Shown piece by piece: positions 32,180 through 40,100 of a stretch of 64,000 bases of DNA. The notes beneath the pieces are model-generated. The model did no database searches. It was not told where the DNA came from and worked only from the letters and a program-made list of their open reading frames with translations. The stretch spans positions 248,001 through 312,000 of the forward strand of contig NZ_JAJPDW010000002.1 in assembly GCF_021654035.1 (NCBI RefSeq). Direction: 5' to 3'. Positions within the stretch are counted from its first letter, which is position 1; each line of letters starts with the position of its first letter. The DNA comes from Microbacterium aurantiacum. Its GTDB lineage: Bacteria > Actinomycetota > Actinomycetes > Actinomycetales > Microbacteriaceae. A program made the translations under genes and the position numbers.

Positions 32180-33024
32180 GGCTTCGCGATCCGGGTGTAG
32201 GAGTCGGGGCGGCGATCCCGGTAGAACTGCCAGTCGTCGCGCATCTGCAGGACCATGTCCATGTCGAGGTCGCGGACGAGGATCTCGGTCTCGGTGCCCG
32301 ACCCGCGCTCGCCGACGAAGTTGCCGCGCGGGTCGATGACCTGGCTCGTGCCGTAGAAGTCCACGGCGAGGTCGCCGTACTCGTTGTCCTCGCGTCCGAC
32401 GCGGTTCGGCTGGAGCACGAAGTAGCCGTTGGCGACGGCCGCGGCCGGCCCCTCGACCTCCCACAGGCGGTTGGACAGGCCGGGTTTGGTGGCGTTGGGG
32501 TTGAACACCATATGCGCGTCTGCGAGGCCGAGCTCGCGCCATCCCTCGGGGAAGTGGCGGTCGTAGCAGATGTACATCCCGACGCGTCCGACGGCGGTGT
32601 CGAAGACGGGATAACCGAGGTTGCCGGGCCGGAAGTAGAACTTCTCCCAGAACCGATCGAGGTGGGGGAGGTGGTGCTTGCGGTACTTCCCGAGCACCGT
32701 GCCGTCGGCATCCACCAGGACGGCGGTGTTGTAGTAGACGCCCGTCTCGGCCTCCTCGTAGATGGGGAGGACCATCACGGTGCCGAGCTCCTTCGCGAGG
32801 GCGGCGAAGCGCTGGACGATCGGGCCGTCGGCCTGTTCGGCGTAGCGGTAGTACTTCTTGTCCTGCGTGATCCCGAAGTACGGGCCGTAGAACAGCTCCT
32901 GGAAGCACACGACCTGGGCGCCCTGCGCGGCCGCATCGCGGGCGAAGCCCTCGTGCCGGTCGAGCATGGAGGCCTTGTCGCCCGTCCAGGTGGTCTGGGT
33001 GATGGCTGCACGTACCGTCGTCAT
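32176..33024 (-). CDS. Nitrilase-superfamily amidohydrolase, probable beta-ureidopropionase
   Basis: Carbon-nitrogen hydrolase of 282 residues. The Cys-Glu-Lys triad is visible: Glu43 (CFQELFYG), Lys116 (KYRKHHLPH) and Cys153 (YICYDRHFPE). Next to a hydantoinase, the expected reaction is hydrolysis of N-carbamoyl-beta-alanine or a related N-carbamoyl amino acid to amino acid, CO2 and ammonia. It is the first gene of the operon, with GGAGAG just before the ATG. Confidence 0.86.
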   Translation of the reverse strand: MTTVRAAITQTTWTGDKASMLDRHEGFARDAAAQGAQVVCFQELFYGPYFGITQDKKYYRYAEQADGPIVQRFAALAKELGTVMVLPIYEEAETGVYYNTAVLVDADGTVLGKYRKHHLPHLDRFWEKFYFRPGNLGYPVFDTAVGRVGMYICYDRHFPEGWRELGLADAHMVFNPNATKPGLSNRLWEVEGPAAAVANGYFVLQPNRVGREDNEYGDLAVDFYGTSQVIDPRGNFVGERGSGTETEILVRDLDMDMVLQMRDDWQFYRDRRPDSYTRIAKP

Positions 33025-33044
33025 CGTCTCTCCGTCCGCGGTGC

Positions 33045-33088
33045 CCGAAACCTGATCCTGACGCGAACACGTTTCCCGTCGGTTTCGG
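33045..33088. promoter_or_regulatory. Putative operator of the pyrimidine operon
   Basis: Inverted arms CCGAAACC (33045-33052) and GGTTTCGG (33081-33088), 36 bp centre to centre, with a further GAACACGTTTC half-palindrome between them. It lies directly downstream of the predicted transcription start, a repressor position. The regulator gene is not in the window. Confidence 0.5.
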
Positions 33089-33099
33089 CCTGTGTCGTG

Positions 33100-33129
33100 A
33101 CAGTAAAGCCTCCCGGGACGCCTCGGCAA
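33100..33129 (-). promoter_or_regulatory. Promoter of the pyrimidine operon
   Basis: On the minus strand TTGCCG (33129-33124) and TACTGT (33105-33100) are 18 bp apart, giving a start near 33093 and a leader of about 70 nt before the amidase ATG. Confidence 0.5.
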
Positions 33130-33142
33130 TGGTTTCCGCGTG

Positions 33143-33244
33143 CGCCCCCGTCCCATTGGCCGCGAGACTGCATCCTCCGGTCGAGACTGCATGCGGCGCG
33201 CGCTGTCTCGACGGGAAGATGCGGTCTCGCGGTCAGGGGATACA
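33143..33244. repeat. Family A nested palindromic repeat, copy 3
   Basis: Arms GCGAGACTGCATCCTCC and GAAGATGCGGTCTCGC with inner GTCGAGACTGCATGCG. Its reverse complement aligns with copy 2, so the two are inverted repeats 7.5 kb apart around the pyrimidine operon. Here it lies between divergent genes, so a terminator role is unlikely for this copy. Confidence 0.82.
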
Positions 33245-33278
33245 TCGGGAGACGGATGCCGGGGAGCGGGGGACGGCA

Positions 33279-33284
33279 TAGCGT
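33279..33284 (+). promoter_or_regulatory. Minus-10-like TAGCGT for leaderless 33292 gene
   Basis: TAGCGT ends seven bases before the GTG at 33292. Confidence 0.45.
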
Positions 33285-33291
33285 GGGGCGG

Positions 33292-34575
33292 GTGTTCCGT
33301 GTGCTGCCCGTCCGATCCGTCGTGATCGACATCGTCATCGCGGTGGGCTTCCTCGCGATCGCGCTGCCCGTCGAGGTGCAGATCGTGCCGTGGGCGGGGC
33401 TCGAACATCGCGTCGGCACCACACTCGCCGCCGTCCCGGGGATCGCTGTCGCGTTCGTGTTCGCCGGCGCCCTCGCGTTCCGGCGCCTCGCCCCGGGGCT
33501 CGCGCTCGGCGCCGCATGGGCGGGGGCGGTGCTGCAGATGGGCTTCGGGCGGCCACCGAGCTTCTCGGATGCCGCGGTGTTCGCCGTCCTCTACACCGCC
33601 GCCGCTCACGGGACGCGTCAGGTCTTCTGGACAGGGCTCGGCTCCGCGATCGCCGGAGCCGGCATCGGCACCGTGTACCTCTTCGTCGGTCCGCTCTCGG
33701 GCGGCGCCGCGGTGTCGTGGGAGACCCTCCCCTTCGCCGCGATCGTGCTGGTCGCCGCGGTCTTCGCCCTCGGGCTGTCGTGGACGATCGGCGCCCTCGT
33801 CCGCACCTCCCGTCGCGCCCGCGAGACGCGGCAGGAGCGCGAGGTCGCCCGCGCCGAGACCGCCGCCGAGGCCGAGCGCGTGCGGATCGCCCGCGACATG
33901 CACGACGTCGTCGCGCACTCGCTCGCCGTCGTGATCGCCCAGGCCGACGGCGCGCGGTACGCCACGGCCGCCGACCCCGCCGCCGCGCCCGCGGCGTTGG
34001 CGACGATCTCGGCGACCGCCCGCGACGCGCTCGCCGACGTGCGGCTGCTGCTCACCCAGCTCCGCCACTCCCAGTCCGAGGGACCGCAGCCGACTCTCGC
34101 CGACCTCGAAGGGCTGTACGGGCAGGTGCGGGAGGCCGGCGTCGACCTGCGGGTGGACGTCGACCCGATGCCGATCGGCGACCCGCCCGCCGGTGTCCAG
34201 CTGGCCGTCTTCCGCATCGTCCAGGAGGCGCTGACGAACGCCCTCCGGCACGGGGACCACACCTCCCCTGTCGAGGTGGGGCTGCGCTGGCTGCCCGAGC
34301 GCGTCGAGGTCGAGATCGAGAACGTCGTCGCCCCCGCGGCATCCGCTCCCGCTCCCGCTCTGACGGATGCCGCGCCCGCCGGCGACCTCCCGCGCGGCCA
34401 CGGACTCATCGGCATGCGCGAGCGCGCGCAGCTCGTCGGGGGAAAGGTGGATGCCGGAGCCGACGGGTCGGTCTTCCGTGTCCGCGCCGTCATCCCCGTG
34501 CCCCCGGCACCCGGAAGCCCCTCGTCCGCTCCCGGAGACCCCTCTCCGTCCCCCTTCTCCCCGGAAGAGTCATGA
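33292..34575 (+). CDS. Sensor histidine kinase, NarL-type system
   Basis: 427 residues. Five hydrophobic helices occupy residues 8-170 with very short loops, then a coiled linker rich in Arg and Glu, the HisKA_3 box with His204 (ARDMHDVVAHSLAVV) and an HATPase domain (QEALTNALRHGD; GHGLIGMRERAQLVGG). A Pro/Ser-rich tail of about 25 residues ends the chain. Its stop overlaps the regulator ATG. The MacB-type exporter 100 bp downstream is the likely target, as in antibiotic-sensing modules. Confidence 0.87.
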   Translation: MFRVLPVRSVVIDIVIAVGFLAIALPVEVQIVPWAGLEHRVGTTLAAVPGIAVAFVFAGALAFRRLAPGLALGAAWAGAVLQMGFGRPPSFSDAAVFAVLYTAAAHGTRQVFWTGLGSAIAGAGIGTVYLFVGPLSGGAAVSWETLPFAAIVLVAAVFALGLSWTIGALVRTSRRARETRQEREVARAETAAEAERVRIARDMHDVVAHSLAVVIAQADGARYATAADPAAAPAALATISATARDALADVRLLLTQLRHSQSEGPQPTLADLEGLYGQVREAGVDLRVDVDPMPIGDPPAGVQLAVFRIVQEALTNALRHGDHTSPVEVGLRWLPERVEVEIENVVAPAASAPAPALTDAAPAGDLPRGHGLIGMRERAQLVGGKVDAGADGSVFRVRAVIPVPPAPGSPSSAPGDPSPSPFSPEES

Positions 34576-35228
34576 CCGCACCCATCCGCGTCGTCCTCGT
34601 CGACGATCAGGCCCTCTTCCGCGCCGGCATCCGCATGCTCGTCGACTCCCAGCCCGACCTCGCGGTCGTCGGCGAAGCGTCCGACGGGGCGGAGGCGCTC
34701 ACGGTCGTCCGTGCCACGCGGCCGGACGTCGTGCTCATGGACATCCGGATGCCGGTGATGGACGGGCTCGCCGCCACCGCCGAGCTCCTGCGCGACGACG
34801 CGCCGCCGCGGGTGGTGATGCTCACCACTTTCGACCTCGACGAAGCCGCCGCGCGCGCGATCCGCCAGGGCGCGAGCGGGTTCCTCCTGAAGGACGCCGA
34901 TCCGGAGTTCCTCCTCGCCGCCGTCCGGACCGTCCACGCCGGATCCGCCGTCATCGCCGCGTCGGCGACGCGGGAGCTCTTCGCCCACGTCGCCACCGAC
35001 GCCGCGCGCCCGGCGCCCGCCGTTCCCGAGACCTACCGGCAGCTCACCGAGCGCGAGCGGGAGATCTTCGCCCTCGCCGCCCGCGGGCTCTCGAACGCAG
35101 AGATCGCGGCGCGGGAGTTCCTGTCCGAGGCGACGGTGAAGACCCACATCAGCCGCATCCTGACCAAGCTCGGCCTCCGCGACCGCGTGCAGCTGGTGGT
35201 CTTCGCCTTCGACCACGCCCTGGTGTAG
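34572..35228 (+). CDS. LuxR-family response regulator
   Basis: 218 residues. Receiver with DDQ (residues 11-13), phospho-acceptor Asp57 (VVLMDIRMP), and Lys107 (LLKDAD); LuxR-type helix-turn-helix LTEREREIFALAARGLSNAE with SEATVKTHISRILTKLGLRD. GGAAGAG precedes the ATG. Partner of the overlapping kinase. Confidence 0.9.
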   Translation: MTAPIRVVLVDDQALFRAGIRMLVDSQPDLAVVGEASDGAEALTVVRATRPDVVLMDIRMPVMDGLAATAELLRDDAPPRVVMLTTFDLDEAAARAIRQGASGFLLKDADPEFLLAAVRTVHAGSAVIAASATRELFAHVATDAARPAPAVPETYRQLTEREREIFALAARGLSNAEIAAREFLSEATVKTHISRILTKLGLRDRVQLVVFAFDHALV

Positions 35229-35319
35229 CCCCCGCCCGCGTCGCGCCGCCCGCGGAGATCATCCTTCCGACGTACGCGGATGCGACCCGAGACCGACGCG
35301 GCGGACGGATGCCGATTCG

Positions 35320-35325
35320 TAGCGT
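35320..35325 (+). promoter_or_regulatory. Minus-10-like TAGCGT of the ABC exporter operon
   Basis: TAGCGT ends six bases before the ATG at 35332. The 103-bp gap would also have to hold a response-regulator site; I did not see a clear repeat. Confidence 0.5.
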
Positions 35326-35331
35326 CGAAGC

Positions 35332-36150
35332 ATGCGAACGACGATGAACGAGCTGGGCCTCGCTGCCCGCGTATACCGACTGACGAAGACCTACGGCGGC
35401 GGATCGGCCGAGGTCCGTGCCCTCGACGGGGTGGACGTGGCGATCCGCCGCGGGGAGTTCACCGCGATCATGGGGCCGTCGGGGTCGGGCAAGTCGACCC
35501 TGATGCACATCATGGCGGGCCTGGACGCACCGACCGGCGGCGAGGTGTGGCTCGGCGAGACCGAGATCACCGGACTCAGCGACCTCGAGCTGACGATCCT
35601 CCGTCGGCGGCGCGTCGGGTTCGTCTTCCAGTCCTTCAACCTCGTCCCCACCCTCACCGCGCTCGGGAACATCCTGTTGCCGTTCGACCTCGACGGGCGC
35701 GCGCCGAGCGCCCTCGAGCGTGGCCGCATCGACGACCTCGTCGACCGGCTCGGGCTGTCCTCGCGCCTCCACCACCGTCCGCACGAGCTCTCCGGCGGGC
35801 AGCAGCAGCGCGTGGCGATCGCGCGCGCCCTGGCCACCGGCCCCGACCTCGTCTTCGCCGACGAGCCGACCGGAAACCTCGACAGCCGCAGCGGCGAGGA
35901 GGTCCTCCGCCTCCTCGCCGACGCGAGCCGCGCGCACGGCCAGACGATCGCGATGGTCACCCACGACCCGGTGGCCGCGGCGCACGCCGACCGCGTGCTG
36001 TTCCTCGCCGACGGACACCTCGTGGCCGACAAGCCGCGCCAGACCGCCGAGCAGATCTCCGCCTACATGCTCGCCGCCGAGGCGGAGACGGAGCCCCGGA
36101 CGGATGCCGCGCCCGCCGCATCCGTCGCCTCCGCCGGAGCGCTCCGGTGA
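35332..36150 (+). CDS. MacB/BceA-type ABC exporter ATPase
   Basis: 272 residues. Walker A GPSGSGKST, signature LSGGQQQR, Walker B VFADEPTGNLDS and TMVTHDP-type switch (AMVTHDPVAA) are those of the LolD/MacB/BceA branch, which uses FtsX-like permeases rather than ABC-2 ones. A second ATG (MNELGL) lies four codons in. It overlaps the permease start and is probably induced by the upstream two-component system. Confidence 0.88.
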   Translation: MRTTMNELGLAARVYRLTKTYGGGSAEVRALDGVDVAIRRGEFTAIMGPSGSGKSTLMHIMAGLDAPTGGEVWLGETEITGLSDLELTILRRRRVGFVFQSFNLVPTLTALGNILLPFDLDGRAPSALERGRIDDLVDRLGLSSRLHHRPHELSGGQQQRVAIARALATGPDLVFADEPTGNLDSRSGEEVLRLLADASRAHGQTIAMVTHDPVAAAHADRVLFLADGHLVADKPRQTAEQISAYMLAAEAETEPRTDAAPAASVASAGALR

Positions 36151-37658
36151 GCGCCGGCATCCGGGAGAGCCGCGGCACCGGGGCGAGCATCCTCGTGGCG
36201 GCGATCTCCACCGCGTTCGGCGTGGTGCTCCTGAGCGCGACGGGGTATCTGGCGGCGGTGCTCAGCGCCGACCCCTATCTCGGCGAGAGCGACACGCTGG
36301 CCCTCGTCCTCGGCATCCTGTCGGCGCTCCTCCTCGGGGTGGCGCTGTACGTCGCGGCGATCGTGACGGCCAACACCTTCGCCACCGTGGTCGCGGGGCG
36401 CACGCGCCGCATCGCGCTCCTCCGCCTGATCGGGGCCTCGGCCCGCTCGCAGCGCTCGGAGATCGGTCGCCAGGGTCTGTCGGCGGGCCTCTGGGGCGCG
36501 CTGATCGGACTCGCCGCCGGCATCGGCATCGCGGCTCTCGGCATCATCGCGGCCGAGACGTTCCTCGGCGTGCCGTCGGTGGACTACCCGGTCGTGCAGC
36601 CGGTGCTCGTGCTCCCCGCGATCGCGGTGACGCTGACGACGTGGGCCGCGGCGTGGGCGGGTTCGCGCCGGGTGCTGACCGTCACCCCGCTCCAGGCGCT
36701 CGGCGGTGCGGTCGAGCAGCCCTACCGCGAGGCCCGAGGGAGCCGGGCCCGGACCGTCGGGGCGCTCGTCCTGCTCGGGTGCGGAGTCGTGCTCCTCGCC
36801 GGCGGCATCCTCGTCGGCTTCGTCACCCCGTTCGGGGTGGTCGTGGCCTTCTTCGGCGGTGTCCTGTCGTTCTCCGGGCTCGCCGGTGCGTCGACGCTGT
36901 TCATGCCGCCGCTGCTGCGCGCCGTCGGCCGTCTGTTCGGGCGCTCGGCGATGGCGAGGCTCGCGGCCGAGAACGCCCTCCGCCACCCCGAACGCTCCAG
37001 CCGCATGACCATCGGCGTCGTGATGGGGGTGGCGCTCGTGACGATGTTCGGTGTAGCGGGCGAGACGACCAAGAGCGTCATCGCCGCCTCGGGCGAGGGC
37101 GAAGCGCCCGCGGAGCTGACGACCCTCCTCGACACCTTCAGCGGCATCATGATGGGGCTCGTCGCGGTGGCCGCCGTCATCGCCGCCGTCGGGCTGGTGA
37201 ACCTCCTGACCCTCGGGATCCTGCAGCGCAGACGCGAACTCGGACTCCTTCGCGCGCTCGGCGTGACCGACCGCCAGGTGCGGCGCCTCGTGCTGCTCGA
37301 GGCCGCGCACGTCACGGTGACGGCGACCGTCACGGGCCTCGTGCTCGGCATCCTCTACGGCTGGGTCGCCGCGCAGTCGCTGTTCGGGGCGATCCCGATG
37401 CCGCCGGCGTGGTCGACGCCCACCTTCGTGCTCCCCGCGGTCCCGTGGGGGCCGGTGGCGGTCATCGTGGTGGCGACGGCCGTCCTCACCCTCCTCGCCG
37501 CGGTCGCGCCGACCCGGCTCGCGACGAACGTCACGCCTGTCGAGGCGCTGCGCGAGGACGGGGGAGCGCCGGCATCGCGCGAGAAGCAGCGTCCGCGCGG
37601 CATCCGTCGCTACCGTCGCCGCGGTGCCCGCACCGCACTGAGCCCCGCGGGACGCTGA
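36147..37658 (+). CDS. FtsX-like ABC exporter permease
   Basis: 503 residues from a GTG overlapping the ATPase stop. It contains two FtsX-type halves: helices near residues 15-37 and 50-75, the GLLRLIGA-like motif IALLRLIGASARSQR, a middle group of helices, then LGLLRALGVTDRQVRRL and the last helices, ending in NVTPVEALRED. There is no large extracellular domain, so it resembles small efflux permeases more than BceB. The last 25 residues are strongly basic. Confidence 0.86.
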   Translation: MSAGIRESRGTGASILVAAISTAFGVVLLSATGYLAAVLSADPYLGESDTLALVLGILSALLLGVALYVAAIVTANTFATVVAGRTRRIALLRLIGASARSQRSEIGRQGLSAGLWGALIGLAAGIGIAALGIIAAETFLGVPSVDYPVVQPVLVLPAIAVTLTTWAAAWAGSRRVLTVTPLQALGGAVEQPYREARGSRARTVGALVLLGCGVVLLAGGILVGFVTPFGVVVAFFGGVLSFSGLAGASTLFMPPLLRAVGRLFGRSAMARLAAENALRHPERSSRMTIGVVMGVALVTMFGVAGETTKSVIAASGEGEAPAELTTLLDTFSGIMMGLVAVAAVIAAVGLVNLLTLGILQRRRELGLLRALGVTDRQVRRLVLLEAAHVTVTATVTGLVLGILYGWVAAQSLFGAIPMPPAWSTPTFVLPAVPWGPVAVIVVATAVLTLLAAVAPTRLATNVTPVEALREDGGAPASREKQRPRGIRRYRRRGARTALSPAGR

Positions 37659-37662
37659 GCCC

Positions 37663-37733
37663 CGCGCGTTCGTGTGGCACTCGTGGCCGCGTCCCCCGTC
37701 GGGAGGCGGCCACGACCGCCACATGAACGCGCG
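37663..37733. terminator. 71-bp hairpin between convergent genes
   Basis: Arm CGCGCGTTCGTGTGGCACTC plus GTGGCCGC pairs with GCGGCCACGACCGCCACATG plus AACGCGCG, with three mismatches over 28 bp and a 15-nt loop. It fills the gap exactly from the FtsX stop to the next stop codon at 37734, so it likely ends transcription from both sides. Its size suggests it may also be a dispersed repeat. Confidence 0.65.
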
Positions 37734-38264
37734 TCAGCTCTCGCCGGATGCCTCGTCGCTCGCCCGATCGGATGCCGGGTCGTGGGCCCAGGTCGGGGCG
37801 AGGGCGCGGATCCGCGCGCCGCGCCACTGCCACACCGTCCACAGCATGGGCCACAGAGCGGGGGCCGCGGCCCCGCCGATCACGAGACGATCGCGCCAGA
37901 GGGCCTGATCGGGACGACCGGGCACCGGCGACACCGCCATCTGGTGATCCCACACGTCCAGCGCCGCGAGCGGCCCGGTCAGCGGGATGCCGCTGTCGCG
38001 GAAGATCCGCGCCCGGCCCGCGGGTTCGTCGACGACGCGCTCCGAGGCGTGGATCAGCTGCCGGCCGAGCGGGATCGCGCCGAGGGCGGTCAGCTGCACC
38101 GGGATGTCGTCGCCGGGCGAGAAGGTGGTCGGCAGACCCTCAGGGGCCATCGGCTCCATGTCGACCATGGGCCCGTACAGCTCCGACACCGCTCGGGGGG
38201 AATGCAGCGCCCGCCAGGCGGCATCCGGATCGCAGTCGATGGTGAACTTCAGCAGCACCCGCAT
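37734..38264 (-). CDS. SRPBCC-like small protein of unknown function
   Basis: 176 residues. The N-terminus MRVLLKFTIDCDPDAAWRAL and the pattern of alternating strands suggest a START/SRPBCC-type ligand-binding fold, which is inference. It contains one hydrophobic stretch (APALWPMLWTVWQW) near residue 135 and a Ser/Asp-rich tail. On the minus strand CAGACT is six bases before the ATG, a leaderless arrangement. No enzyme motif is recognised. Confidence 0.6.
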   Translation of the reverse strand: MRVLLKFTIDCDPDAAWRALHSPRAVSELYGPMVDMEPMAPEGLPTTFSPGDDIPVQLTALGAIPLGRQLIHASERVVDEPAGRARIFRDSGIPLTGPLAALDVWDHQMAVSPVPGRPDQALWRDRLVIGGAAAPALWPMLWTVWQWRGARIRALAPTWAHDPASDRASDEASGES

Positions 38265-38321
38265 GCGCTCAGTCTGTCATCCGGCGTCATCGGGAGGACC
38301 CGCTGGCGGCGAGGGGGATCG

Positions 38322-38327
38322 TAAGGT
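38322..38327 (+). promoter_or_regulatory. Minus-10-like TAAGGT for leaderless 38334 gene
   Basis: TAAGGT ends six bases before the GTG at 38334. Confidence 0.45.
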
Positions 38328-38333
38328 ATCGGG

Positions 38334-38975
38334 GTGTCGTCATCGTTCGATCAGCATCGCTACCAGGTCCGCTTCGACTGGGGGGTCGCCGGGCTCTCAC
38401 GGCTCGCCCCGGCCGACCTCGTCGTCGTCGTCGACGTCCTCGGCGCCGGCACCGCGGCCTCCGACGCGATCGAGGCCGGATCGCCCCTCGCCCACGCCGC
38501 GCTCGATCAGCGCTTCCCGGATGCCGCGGTCGTGGTGCGCGCCGCCGTCGACGCCGGCGCGGGGGTGCTGCTCGGGAGCCTCCGCACGGCGCGTGCGGTC
38601 GCCGAGGCCGTGGCCGCCGTGCAGCGGGCCCGCGGCGAGCGCACCAGTGTGTCGCTGATCGCGGTCGGTGAGGCGACGCCTGCGGGAGGCATCCGCTTCG
38701 CCGTCGAGGACGAACTCGGCGCCGGCGCGATCATCGACGCCCTCGCGGCCTTCGGCATCGACCACACCTCGCCCGAAGCAGCCGCCGCGTGCGCGGCCTT
38801 CCAGGGGCTGCGTCCGGCGGTCCGGCACCTCCTGACCGCCGCCGGATCGGGTCAGCAGCTCATCGCGGACGGCGCGCGCGACGACGCGATTGCCGCGGCG
38901 ATGGTGGATGCCGCATCCGCCGCACCGCGCCTGATCGACGGAACCTTCTCCGCCGCCGCGATCAGCGGGGAGTGA
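38334..38975 (+). CDS. 2-phosphosulfolactate phosphatase (ComB) family protein
   Basis: 213 residues. The patterns LVVVVDVLGAGTAAS near residue 30 and FAVEDELGAGAIIDALA near residue 125 are those of the ComB family, whose archetype dephosphorylates 2-phosphosulfolactate in coenzyme M synthesis. A bacterium of this type would not make coenzyme M, so another phosphate ester is probable. Its 3' end overlaps the convergent SprT-like gene by 14 nt. Confidence 0.7.
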   Translation: MSSSFDQHRYQVRFDWGVAGLSRLAPADLVVVVDVLGAGTAASDAIEAGSPLAHAALDQRFPDAAVVVRAAVDAGAGVLLGSLRTARAVAEAVAAVQRARGERTSVSLIAVGEATPAGGIRFAVEDELGAGAIIDALAAFGIDHTSPEAAAACAAFQGLRPAVRHLLTAAGSGQQLIADGARDDAIAAAMVDAASAAPRLIDGTFSAAAISGE

Positions 38976-39450
38976 GGGCCGCGTCGCGTGCCGCGCGGGT
39001 GATCTCCCGCCGCGTCCACGTGAACGCGTGTGCCGGATCGAAGCGCGGAGCGCACTTCGCGCAGGAGGTCGGCCGGCTCGCCCGGCGGTGACGGTACGCG
39101 ACGTGGCCGGCGGGGCACACCCCGACCCAGGGGGCGAGCTCGACGGCGGTTTCGCCGTGGTGCGTCGTGCCCCCGACGTAGCCGAGATCGCGCGCCACCC
39201 TCTTCCACTGCGGACCGTGGCCCGCCTGCGGGCCGGCGAGGGCGTGCGCGACCTCGTGGAGGAGGGTCTGATGGTTCTCATCGTCGCTGTAGCGGGCGGC
39301 GAGGTAGCGCGAGACGCTGATGCGACGCGCGCGGTAGTCGCAGAGCCCGGCGCGGCGCTTGGCGTTGTCGAACCCGAACGTCCAGCTCTCATCGAGATGG
39401 AGGGCGATCAGAGCGTGCGCCCACCCGCGCACACGGTGCAGTTCCGACAT
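38962..39450 (-). CDS. SprT-like zinc metallopeptidase domain protein
   Basis: 162 residues. HEVAHALAG (near residue 65) is the HExxH metallopeptidase motif of SprT/Spartan-like proteins, and the C-terminal part has a zinc-ribbon-like pattern (VCPAGHVAYRH... SCAKCAP). Eukaryotic relatives cleave DNA-protein crosslinks; the bacterial role is not established. TAGCCT lies six bases before the ATG on the minus strand. Confidence 0.78.
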   Translation of the reverse strand: MSELHRVRGWAHALIALHLDESWTFGFDNAKRRAGLCDYRARRISVSRYLAARYSDDENHQTLLHEVAHALAGPQAGHGPQWKRVARDLGYVGGTTHHGETAVELAPWVGVCPAGHVAYRHRRASRPTSCAKCAPRFDPAHAFTWTRREITRAARDAALTPR

Positions 39451-39456
39451 GGGGGA

Positions 39457-39462
39457 AGGCTA
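39457..39462 (-). promoter_or_regulatory. Minus-10-like TAGCCT for leaderless SprT-like gene
   Basis: Reads TAGCCT on the minus strand, six bases before the ATG at 39450. Confidence 0.5.
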
Positions 39463-39484
39463 GATCCGGCCTCGGACACCGGGC

Positions 39485-40024
39485 TCAGCTGGCGACGGAA
39501 CCGGCGACCGCCCCGACCACCCGGCGCCGGTCGGCGGCGTCGATGGCGAGCAGCGTCGACTCCAGCTGGTCGTCAGGGACGCCGGACTCCTGGCGCAGGA
39601 ACAGCGCGCTCTTGAAGTCGCGACGGGCGCTGTCGTAGTCGCCCTCGTCGTAGTGGACCTTGCCGCGGTGCTGGTAGGCGAAGGCGGCGATCGCCGACCA
39701 GCCCTGGCCTTCGGCTTCGTCGGCGCACGCGGTGAGCTCCTGCTCGGCGGCCGCGTACGCGCGGAGAGCCTGGAGCACGGTGGCGTGCAGGATCCGGGCG
39801 CGCAGCAGGTCCTTCCGGGTGCCGGCCATGCGGGCGACGCGGACCGACTGGTCCGAGATCGACAGGGCGTCCTCGGGTCGGCCGAGCACCTTCAGCAGCC
39901 ATACGCGCTCGAGCAGCGCCGGAAGGCTCCGCTGCTCCCCGATCTCCTCGAGACGTTCGCTGCAGTGGCGCGGGTCGACGATCTCGCGGAGGGTGTCGGG
40001 GTCGTATCCCTGGATGTAGCTCAC
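39485..40024 (-). CDS. Tetratricopeptide-repeat-like protein
   Basis: 179 residues, helical throughout. Repeated helix pairs such as LERVWLLKVLGRPEDALSIS, ILHATVLQALRAYAAAEQEL and AYQHRGKVHYDEGDYDSARR have the spacing of TPR motifs (about three repeats). It would be a protein-binding adaptor; partners are unknown. GGAGGAG lies six bases before the GTG at 40024, so this gene has a normal leader, unlike its neighbours. Confidence 0.72.
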   Translation of the reverse strand: MSYIQGYDPDTLREIVDPRHCSERLEEIGEQRSLPALLERVWLLKVLGRPEDALSISDQSVRVARMAGTRKDLLRARILHATVLQALRAYAAAEQELTACADEAEGQGWSAIAAFAYQHRGKVHYDEGDYDSARRDFKSALFLRQESGVPDDQLESTLLAIDAADRRRVVGAVAGSVAS

Positions 40025-40063
40025 GATGCACTCCTCCCGTTCGATCGGCTCCCACCAGTGTGC

Positions 40064-40089
40064 AACGCCGGTCGTCGAACGCCGGTCGT
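40064..40089. repeat. Short tandem repeat between two minus-strand genes
   Basis: AACGCCGGTCGT occurs twice (40064-40075, 40078-40089) and a third ACGCCGG follows. It lies in the 76-bp gap downstream of the spermidine-synthase-like gene. No function is apparent. Confidence 0.4.
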
Positions 40090-40100
40090 GCCACGCCGGG

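Noticed and set aside
23084..33244. GAGACTGCAT repeats as a CRISPR array
   Set aside because: Copies are kilobases apart, palindromic, and have no regular spacers or cas genes.
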